A stretch of 64,000 bases of DNA from the NCBI RefSeq assembly GCF_013394795.1, contig NZ_JABXYU010000001.1, forward strand, positions 1,178,001-1,242,000. The letters are read 5' to 3'. A program made the translations under genes and the position numbers. The notes beneath the pieces were generated by a model. That model ran no database searches. It was not told the origin of the DNA and was given only the letters and a program-made list of their open reading frames with translations. Source of the stretch: Leptotrichia sp. oral taxon 223. GTDB taxonomy: Bacteria > Fusobacteriota > Fusobacteriia > Fusobacteriales > Leptotrichiaceae. Shown in pieces: positions 57,599 through 64,000 of the stretch; within the stretch, counting starts at the first letter, position 1; each line of letters begins with the position of its first letter.

Positions 57599-58339
57599 TT
57601 AATAAACCTCTTCCAGTTTATCCATGAACATTTGATGAATAAACTCATATTCTCCCATTCCCTTTAATAAAGGCGTTACTTCATATCCTTCATTTTGAAG
57701 AATTGTCTTCCACGAATCTTCCTCATCAGAAGCCATATCATTTTTGGCGTGATCTCCAGCCACTATCATAAATGGCTTTAACAATATTTTCTTAAATCCT
57801 CTTCCCTTCAATTTGCCAATAACATCCTCAAGCGTTACTTTGCCTTCGACTGTCGCTATAAAAATATTATCTTTTCCAGCTTTCAGATATTCCTCCTGAA
57901 GTCTTTGATATGTGCTGTCTGCGGCACTTTCGGAACCATGTCCCATAAACACGATGGCATCATTTCCATCAAGGCTGTTAAACTCTTCATTGTTCACAAT
58001 TCTTTTGTAATCTTCGTCTGCCGCAAGCAGAGGTTTTGTTATTTTCCCGTATTTATCACTAAGTTTTGCATACTCAATTCCACCCAGAATATGCAGCGAC
58101 ATCGTTACAATCTCATCATACCCTTTATTTTTCAAAGCCTCCAGTCCTTCATTCTGATCAAATATGTGAATTCCTTCCTTTCTTTCCACTATTCGTCTTA
58201 TAACTCCCGATGTATAGGCTCTTTCCACTCTTTCACTTCCATATTTAGCTTTTACCTTATTTTCAATCGAATCAAGGCACTTTTCCCTCGTATCCTTGTG
58301 CGACGTTCCAAAACTCGTTACTAAAACTGCTTTTTCCAT
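57599..58339 (-). CDS. cbiK: Sirohydrochlorin cobaltochelatase
   Basis: About 246 residues of the CbiK family. KAVLVTSFGTSHKDTREKCL at the N-terminus; MSLHILGGIEYAKL with the metal-handling His near residue 88; VFMGHGSESAADSTYQRL with the second His near 132; KPFMIVAGDHAKNDMASDE with the third His near 192. It inserts cobalt into sirohydrochlorin, the first committed step of anaerobic B12 synthesis. ATG at 58345 has AGAGGAA only 2 bases away, so ATG at 58339 is preferred. No signal peptide, so it is cytoplasmic. Confidence 0.95.
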   Translation of the reverse strand: MEKAVLVTSFGTSHKDTREKCLDSIENKVKAKYGSERVERAYTSGVIRRIVERKEGIHIFDQNEGLEALKNKGYDEIVTMSLHILGGIEYAKLSDKYGKITKPLLAADEDYKRIVNNEEFNSLDGNDAIVFMGHGSESAADSTYQRLQEEYLKAGKDNIFIATVEGKVTLEDVIGKLKGRGFKKILLKPFMIVAGDHAKNDMASDEEDSWKTILQNEGYEVTPLLKGMGEYEFIHQMFMDKLEEVY

Positions 58340-58461
58340 AGACATTTCCTCTCATTCTACATTCTAAATTTATAGAAATTTACTACTTTCTATTTCCTGT
58401 TTCATCTAATAAAACTAAACTTCTTACCTCCCTTCTATAATCTTATGATAATCTTTACATA

Positions 58462-58530
58462 ATTGCTCTACGCTCCCAGTCACATTTGAACCTCATCAAG
58501 TTCAGCCAAATCCGCAACTAATAACATTTG
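58462..58530 (-). promoter_or_regulatory. Unrecognised structured leader upstream of cbiK
   Basis: A GC-richer island in a very AT-rich leader, read on the minus strand: GCGGATTTGGC, hairpin TGAAC-ttgatgag-GTTCA, then GTGACTGGGAGCGTAGAGC. The parts TGAACTTGATG and AGCGTAGAG vaguely recall the 3' half of a TPP riboswitch, but its 5' half is absent. It is not a cobalamin or NiCo aptamer as I know them. Could be a degenerate or novel element that controls cbiK. Confidence 0.4.
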
Positions 58531-58770
58531 CATTATTTTAAATTTGATTCTCAAACTATTTTTTACTCATATCCACATTATAATAATTATTTGTTTTTTT
58601 TGCAACTATTTTTTTACATTAATTTTAATAGTTTTTTATTTAACTATAAAAATATAATTTTTAAAACATCCCCCTTATTTATCAACAACATCTCTTTTTA
58701 ATCTTTATTTTCATATTTTTATAATAAATTTACAGTTCACAATCTTAAAATAATAATTACAGTCACTGTC

Positions 58771-58799
58771 TTGTAAATAACCTGATAACGAAGTATAAT
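58771..58799 (+). promoter_or_regulatory. Promoter of thiN
   Basis: TTGTAA (58771-58776), 17-base spacer, TATAAT (58794-58799), 39 bases before the start codon. Confidence 0.6.
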
Positions 58800-58837
58800 G
58801 TAAATATTATTGCATTTCTTGAACTGAAGGGAGAAAA

Positions 58838-59512
58838 ATGGAGAAAAAATATGTGATTTTTTTAAATGGTGAATATAAATATTCACAAGAATTTATGGAT
58901 AAATTAGTTTCAGAAAATGCAGTTTGCTTTTGTGCGGATGGCGGGGCAAATTTTGCATTTAAATATGGGAAAATACCGAAAGCGATTGTTGGAGATCTGG
59001 ATTCGATTGAGAAAAATGTTTTGGAATATTATAAAAGTAAAAATGTTTTAATAAAAAAGTTTCCAAAGGATAAGGATTTTACAGACTTTGAGTTAATTTT
59101 GGAGGAAATCCATAAAATTAAAAAAGATAACAATTATTTGCAACAAGTATTTGTTGTTGGTGGACTTGGGAAACGAATTGACATGACTTTGAGTAACCTA
59201 TTCATAATGGAAAAGTATAAAAATCTCGTTTTTTTGCAGGAAAATGAAGAAATTTTTTATGCAGAAAAGTCTTTTATACTAAAAAACAAAAAGGAATATG
59301 AATTTTCAATCATTCCAATTAGTGAAAAAGTTGAAAAATTAACCTTGAAGGGCTTTAAGTTTGAAACGGATAAAATTGATGTGAAAAGGGAAAGTTCCAG
59401 ACTTGTGAGCAATGTTATTCTTGAAAATGAGGCTAGTGTGGAATTTGAAAACGGGAAACTGATAATTGTTTTGAAAAATAATAATAAAAAAAAGGAAGTG
59501 TATAAATATTGA
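58838..59512 (+). CDS. thiN: Thiamine pyrophosphokinase
   Basis: A 224-residue ThiN-type enzyme that makes thiamine pyrophosphate from thiamine and ATP. CFCADGGANFAFKYG near residue 31, PKAIVGDLDSIEK near 47, KFPKDKDFTDFELIL near 73 and VVGGLGKRIDMTLSNLFIM near 106 are the catalytic motifs. Strong ribosome site (AAGGGAGAAAA). It overlaps the RluA-type gene by four bases (ATTGA), so both are cotranscribed. Confidence 0.95.
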   Translation: MEKKYVIFLNGEYKYSQEFMDKLVSENAVCFCADGGANFAFKYGKIPKAIVGDLDSIEKNVLEYYKSKNVLIKKFPKDKDFTDFELILEEIHKIKKDNNYLQQVFVVGGLGKRIDMTLSNLFIMEKYKNLVFLQENEEIFYAEKSFILKNKKEYEFSIIPISEKVEKLTLKGFKFETDKIDVKRESSRLVSNVILENEASVEFENGKLIIVLKNNNKKKEVYKY

Positions 59513-60747
59513 AAAAATTTAGGATTGAAAAGGAACATCAGAGGATGAAAATCTCGCAATATTTGAGGGAAGTGCAGAATTATTCGGGGAGAAGTTTGAG
59601 AAATGTAGAAGTTTTTTTGAATGGGAAGCAGGTAAAATTGACCAAAAAATTGCCGTCACACGGAAACTTGAAAGTTGTTGAGAAGAAAAAGGGAACGGAC
59701 ATCAAGCCCATTAAACTGCCACTTGATATTATTTTTGAAGATGAAGATATTTTGGTTGTGAATAAAGAGCCATTTTTACTGACACATCCGACACAGAAAA
59801 AAGCTGATTTTACACTTGCAAATGGAATCGTAAATCATTTTTTGGAAAAATATGGGGAAGTGAGAGTTCCGCGATTTTATAACAGACTCGATATGAATAC
59901 ATCTGGACTGATTATTATTGCCAAAAACAGTTTTGCACAGGCATTTTTACAAAATTTTTCGATTTTTGAGAAAAAATATCTGGCGATTGTTAACGGAATT
60001 ATTGATGATAAGGAAATTGCTAGAATCAACGAAGAACTGGCAAAAGATGGGGAAAAACATAGGATTCAGGATTTGGAAAAGGAAAATTTGAAACCTGAAA
60101 TTGAAAAAGTTAATTTTGGAGAAATGAAAAAATATGATGAAATGGAGAAAATAGAAAACAATTTAATTCTTGAAAACAAAGATAGTAAAATTGGAGAAAA
60201 TACAGGTTTTAACAGTAAAAAAGAAAATAATAATTTAAATTTTGAAAATAAAAGTAATTTTGAAAATATAAATTTTAAAATAAATGAAAATATGGATTTT
60301 AACAGCAAAAATACAAAAGATAATTTAAATTTGAAAAATAAAAATGATTTTAATAATGAAATTTTGGAAAAAAATGGAATAAATAAAATAGTTATTGAAA
60401 GACGGATTTTTCGGGATGGGGATAATTTGGAAAGAATAATTGATGAGCGGGGGCAATACACAAAAACGGCTGTAAAAGTCTTGAAAACTTATCCTGAAAA
60501 AAATGTGACATTAGTAGAATGTGAACTTTTTACAGGGAGAACACATCAAATTCGAGTTCACCTGAAATCCGTCGGACACACAATTATAGGAGACGAACTT
60601 TACGGAAATGGTTTAAACAAAGAACTTGGAATAAATAGACAATTTTTGCACGCTTACAAGGTAAAATTTACACATCCTGCAACAAAAAAGGAAGTTGAAC
60701 TGGAAATACCAATTTTTTCGGATATGAAAGAATTTTTGGAAAAATAG
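59509..60747 (+). CDS. RluA-family pseudouridine synthase with Asn-rich insertion
   Basis: A 412-residue protein started by TTG (AAGGAAGTG upstream, overlapping the thiN stop). S4 domain in residues 1-60 (RMKISQYLREVQNYSGRSLR); catalytic domain with YNRLDMNTSG (catalytic Asp128) and LFTGRTHQIRVHL near 341. Between residues about 180 and 290 there is an insertion of low complexity, rich in Asn, Lys, Glu and Phe, with repeats such as NTGFNSKKENNNLNFENK and NMDFNSKNTKDNLNLKNK. Usual family members are about 300 residues, so the insert accounts for the extra length. The rRNA or tRNA target is not predictable. Confidence 0.9.
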   Translation: MKKFRIEKEHQRMKISQYLREVQNYSGRSLRNVEVFLNGKQVKLTKKLPSHGNLKVVEKKKGTDIKPIKLPLDIIFEDEDILVVNKEPFLLTHPTQKKADFTLANGIVNHFLEKYGEVRVPRFYNRLDMNTSGLIIIAKNSFAQAFLQNFSIFEKKYLAIVNGIIDDKEIARINEELAKDGEKHRIQDLEKENLKPEIEKVNFGEMKKYDEMEKIENNLILENKDSKIGENTGFNSKKENNNLNFENKSNFENINFKINENMDFNSKNTKDNLNLKNKNDFNNEILEKNGINKIVIERRIFRDGDNLERIIDERGQYTKTAVKVLKTYPEKNVTLVECELFTGRTHQIRVHLKSVGHTIIGDELYGNGLNKELGINRQFLHAYKVKFTHPATKKEVELEIPIFSDMKEFLEK

Positions 60748-60830
60748 AAAAATTATATTTTTTACAAAAAACTATTTTTAAAATAAGAATAAAAACTTAC
60801 GATTTAAAAAACAAAAAGAAAGGACAAAAA

Positions 60831-62174
60831 ATGAAAAAATTTGATTTTTCTGTTGATTTGATAAATGATAATATTTTGAAGTCGCTTCTGATTTTTTCGA
60901 TACCGATACTTGTGTCGAATATTTTTCAGCAGCTTTACAATATGGCGGATATTGCTATTGTGGGGCATACTTTGGGAGATAATTCGCTTGCGGCTATTGG
61001 GGCTTCGGCAGCTATTTTTGAGCTGATTTTTGGATTTGCGTTGGGAATTGGAAATGGGCTTAGTATGGTTACGGCTAGAAATTATGGGGCAAATAACAAG
61101 AATCTTTTGAAAAAGTCTGTGGCTGGCTCGATTGTTATTGGAATTTGGATTACTGTGGGAGTAATGATTTTATCACGGTTTATTCTTATGCCATTGCTAA
61201 AAATATTGCATACACCTGAAAATATTATAAATGAAGCATTTGAGTACATAAATATAATAACAATGTTTATTGGCGTAACTTTTTCCTATAACTTGTCGTC
61301 AGGACTTTTACGTGCAATCGGAAACAGCTTTATGTCGCTCGTATTTTTGGTAATTGCCTCAATTTTAAACATTTTCCTTGATATTTATTTCATAACTTCC
61401 CTTAAAATGGGAATTGGCGGAGCTGCGATTGCAACAGTTATTGCACAGGCAATTTCGGTTATCTTGAGTATTATCTACATTTATGTAAAAGAGCCGATTT
61501 TAATCCCTAGAAAAAAACATTTCAGATTTGATAAAAAATTGTACAAGGAACTGCTTGGACAGGGACTTTCTATGGGATTTATGATTGCGATTGTACTTAT
61601 GGGAACGCTGATTTTACAGTATGCGATAAATGGGTTTGGGTACTTGATTATCGCCGGGCATACTTCGGCAAGAAAACTTATGGGATTTTGTAACATTCCA
61701 CTAACTACAATAGCACTCGCACTTGCAACTTTCGTTTCCCAAAATAAAGGTGCAAATAAAGTAGACAGAATCCGAAAAGGTGTATTTTACGCTAATATGA
61801 TGGATATAATTTTTGCAATCGGAATCACAATTTTTGTATATTTATTTTCCAAAAATATGATTCATCTGATGTCAGGCTCCGAATCTGAAATCGTACTTCA
61901 CAACGGCTCAACCTACCTAAAAATCGCCTCCCCATTTTTCACAATACTAGGAATTCTCTTTAACTTGCGATACGCTTTACAGGCTCTCGGAGAGAAATTA
62001 ATCCCTCTTGTTTCCAGCGTAATAGAATTTTTTGGGAAAATAACCTTTGTAATTTTTATCGTGCCAAAATTGGGTTATTTTGGTGTGATGATTTGTGAGC
62101 CACTGATTTGGATTGTGATGACGGGGCAATTGGGAATTGCGTTTTATGGGAATGGGTATGTGAGGGAGAAATAA
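60831..62174 (+). CDS. MATE family efflux transporter
   Basis: A 447-residue multidrug/toxin extrusion protein with 12 membrane segments. N-terminal SLLIFSIPILVSNIFQQLYN and MADIAIVGHTLGDNSLAAIG are the family signature; the second half repeats the fold from about residue 235. It exports organic cations or drugs in exchange for Na+ or H+. AGAAAGGACAAAAA precedes the ATG. It lies 84 bases after the RluA-type gene and could be in the same transcript. Confidence 0.93.
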   Translation: MKKFDFSVDLINDNILKSLLIFSIPILVSNIFQQLYNMADIAIVGHTLGDNSLAAIGASAAIFELIFGFALGIGNGLSMVTARNYGANNKNLLKKSVAGSIVIGIWITVGVMILSRFILMPLLKILHTPENIINEAFEYINIITMFIGVTFSYNLSSGLLRAIGNSFMSLVFLVIASILNIFLDIYFITSLKMGIGGAAIATVIAQAISVILSIIYIYVKEPILIPRKKHFRFDKKLYKELLGQGLSMGFMIAIVLMGTLILQYAINGFGYLIIAGHTSARKLMGFCNIPLTTIALALATFVSQNKGANKVDRIRKGVFYANMMDIIFAIGITIFVYLFSKNMIHLMSGSESEIVLHNGSTYLKIASPFFTILGILFNLRYALQALGEKLIPLVSSVIEFFGKITFVIFIVPKLGYFGVMICEPLIWIVMTGQLGIAFYGNGYVREK

Positions 62175-62186
62175 GAGTATTAATAA

Positions 62187-62215
62187 TAGACAGGCTTAAA
62201 AAATAATTGTATAAT
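62187..62215 (+). promoter_or_regulatory. Promoter of the DUF262 gene
   Basis: TAGACA (62187-62192), 17-base spacer, TATAAT (62210-62215). Confidence 0.6.
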
Positions 62216-62246
62216 TAATAAAAAATAGTTTCAGAAAGGAATATTT

Positions 62247-64000
62247 ATGGCATTTACAACGGAAAATAGAAAAATACGAGATATATTTCAGAGAGCTTCA
62301 ATTTATGAAGTTCCAAGATATCAAAGAGATTACGTTTGGAAAGAGATAAATTGGAAAGAGTTATGGATTGATTTACAATTTACTCTTAAACAAAATAATA
62401 AAGAAATACCTTGGTCTCATTTTTTAGGAACGATAGTGTTAAATCAGAGATTAAATAAGACAAAGGGCATAGATATTTATGAAATAATTGATGGTCAACA
62501 AAGAATGATGACAGTTTATTTATTATTAATTGTTTTATACAAAAATTTCAATAAATTGGGTACAGAAAGTTCTAAAAAAAGAGGTACATATATTTATGAT
62601 ACTTTCATAACCTCTTTAAATATGGAATCAGAAAGAGAATTGGTTATTAGTAATGATTTATATGATAATGAAATTAAATTAGCGATAGATTCAGCATCAA
62701 GAATTACAACAATTAGTAAAGATAATAAGTTATATAAATTATATAGTTATTTTGATAACTTATTAAAAAATAAAAATTTTGATTATTTAGATAAATTTTT
62801 AGATAAATTATTATCTGTCAATATTGTTGAAATCATTTCAGGAGAAGATGAGGAAATATATAATATTTTTGAAGTGTTAAATGCAAGAGGACAAAAATTA
62901 AAACAAATTGAATTACTTAAAAATCATATAATGAAGTATGTTCAACCTAGAGAACGTGAATTTATTGACAATGCGAAAAGCAAATGGAGAATCATTCAAG
63001 AAAATATTAATCATTTGAATGATCCTGATGCTCTAATACAACATTTTACTAAATGTTATATAGAAAAAGATGCAGAAAATCAAAATTCAATTTACAGACT
63101 GATAAAAGAAGAAATTAAAATAGAAGATTTAAGTAATTTTCTAAATGAATTAGAATTTTTTTCTAAAATATATAAAGAAATATCACAAAGAGATAATAAC
63201 GATAGTGTGATAAGATACTTTAATATAAAAAGAAACCAACAAATAAGATCATTATTATGTGCAATTTATGGATTATATAATAAAAATATTATAGACGAAC
63301 AAGTAAAAAATCAATCTTTACTTCAAATAAGAAATTTTTTCTTTATATTTAATACAACACAACAAACTAGTAACAAAACTGATAAGTTAATAAGTACAAT
63401 ATCTTATAAAGTTTATAATTGTGAAACACAGAATGAATTTAAAATACTTTTTACTGATTTTATGAATACCTTATATCAATATATTGAAAATAAAGATTAT
63501 AAATTATTTTTTGAAACTAATCAGTCTTTTAAATACTCTAATAAAGATAAAAATTTAAAAAGAAATTCAAGATTGGTTAAATATGTACTAGAATTGATTT
63601 ATTCATACACTCAAAATGATACTTCTATAATATCAAATGAAGTAACATTGGAGCATTTGAAAAGTGATGACGGAACGTTAGAAAATTCTTCAATATGGAA
63701 TATTACTTTAACAAATGAAGAAATTAATTCTAATATACTTAAAAACAAGCCTATTTTAGAAAAAATTGAAATATTAAAAGATAAATCATCAATAAAAGAA
63801 AATCAAAATTTATCCAAATATATTGATAACGATGAATTTAATATTATTAAAAGAAAAAATGAATTAATAAATACTATTTTTGAAAATGTATTTAAATTTG
63901 ACAAATCAATTTTTCATTTAACAAAAGAAGACATTGAAAGATACAAATATTTTGAAAATATTTTTATAGAAAATGATGAAAAAGAATTATTAAAATTGCT
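62247..64000 (+). CDS. DUF262/DUF1524 protein (GmrSD-like), 3' end outside window
   Basis: Open from ATG at 62247 (AGAAAGGA upstream) to the window end, at least 584 residues. N-terminal DUF262: VPRYQRDYVWKE near residue 22 and EIIDGQQRMMTVYLLL near 79 (the DGQQR nucleotide-handling motif), EVLNARGQKLKQIELLKNHI near 212. A C-terminal DUF1524-like region starts near residue 467 (TLEHLKSD with the His of the HNH-type motif, then WNITLTNEEINSN). This is the architecture of GmrSD-type, modification-dependent (type IV) restriction enzymes and related phage-defence nucleases. It has its own promoter. A partner gene may follow outside the window. Confidence 0.85.
   Translation, partial: MAFTTENRKIRDIFQRASIYEVPRYQRDYVWKEINWKELWIDLQFTLKQNNKEIPWSHFLGTIVLNQRLNKTKGIDIYEIIDGQQRMMTVYLLLIVLYKNFNKLGTESSKKRGTYIYDTFITSLNMESERELVISNDLYDNEIKLAIDSASRITTISKDNKLYKLYSYFDNLLKNKNFDYLDKFLDKLLSVNIVEIISGEDEEIYNIFEVLNARGQKLKQIELLKNHIMKYVQPREREFIDNAKSKWRIIQENINHLNDPDALIQHFTKCYIEKDAENQNSIYRLIKEEIKIEDLSNFLNELEFFSKIYKEISQRDNNDSVIRYFNIKRNQQIRSLLCAIYGLYNKNIIDEQVKNQSLLQIRNFFFIFNTTQQTSNKTDKLISTISYKVYNCETQNEFKILFTDFMNTLYQYIENKDYKLFFETNQSFKYSNKDKNLKRNSRLVKYVLELIYSYTQNDTSIISNEVTLEHLKSDDGTLENSSIWNITLTNEEINSNILKNKPILEKIEILKDKSSIKENQNLSKYIDNDEFNIIKRKNELINTIFENVFKFDKSIFHLTKEDIERYKYFENIFIENDEKELLKL

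Noticed and set aside
58462-58530. TPP riboswitch before cbiK or thiN
   Set aside because: Only parts of the 3' half resemble the aptamer; the GGGGTGC and CTGAGA half is missing and thiN is on the other strand with its own later promoter.

Overview
The window looks like a chromosome segment of a Leptotrichia-like bacterium (Fusobacteriota). This is inferred from the very low GC content, gene style, anaerobic cobalamin genes and small signal-peptide lipoprotein/secreted families; no database search was possible, and the 16S gene present (23976-25490, minus) would settle it. Most genes lie on the minus strand, with rfbBC, a PNPOx-like gene, and thiN-RluA-MATE-DUF262 on the plus strand.

Layout: 1-1.3 kb holds two near-identical ankyrin-type proteins with an orphan protein tail between them (immunity-array look). 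1.4-1.8 kb is a noncoding element with inverted ends whose second copy sits inverted at 51.4-51.9 kb. 2-6 kb: secreted alpha/beta-hydrolase, ABC-class ATPase, and an Abi_2/AbiF-type HEPN gene preceded by an apparent small-RNA gene with its own consensus promoter and terminator. 6.3-16 kb: HAD phosphatase, a second orphan sRNA candidate, GH13 glucan hydrolase, M18 aminopeptidase, pgi, nagA, nagB (central sugar and amino-sugar metabolism). 16-20 kb: rfbB, rfbC, secreted GH16 glucanase, GT2 glycosyltransferase. 20.5-25.7 kb: a complete 16S-23S-5S-tRNA-Asn operon on the minus strand with promoter and terminator. 25.7-32 kb: rsmG, mnmG, tmRNA, membrane protein, bicupin, gapA, tRNA-Gln.

32-45 kb is an accessory/decay zone: three tandem secreted paralogues, a DUF2798 pseudogene with an in-frame TGA, DKNYY protein, an unknown protein behind a decayed C-terminal fragment, GNAT, a TnpW remnant of a mobile element, a YhcG/DUF1016 nuclease gene with an internal deletion, an HxlR regulator, a UDG-like protein and an AAA_14/DUF4143 ATPase. 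These interrupt a cobalamin biosynthesis block.

38.4-58.3 kb carries the B12 system: cobM/cbiF, cobI/cbiL, cbiD, cbiC, cbiA, the cobalt ECF transporter cbiMNQO under a cobalamin riboswitch, a five-gene peptide/nickel-type ABC transporter under a second cobalamin riboswitch, and the cobaltochelatase cbiK. A MITE-like element sits between cbiC and cbiA. cbiE, cbiT, cbiG, cbiH and cbiJ are not in the window. The end carries thiN, an RluA-type pseudouridine synthase with an Asn-rich insertion, a MATE transporter, and a DUF262/DUF1524 (GmrSD-like) defence gene cut by the window edge.

The best candidates for something new are the AbiF gene with its 80-nt leader sRNA, the paired inverted-end noncoding elements, the B12-controlled oligopeptide-type transporter, and the orphan leader of cbiK.
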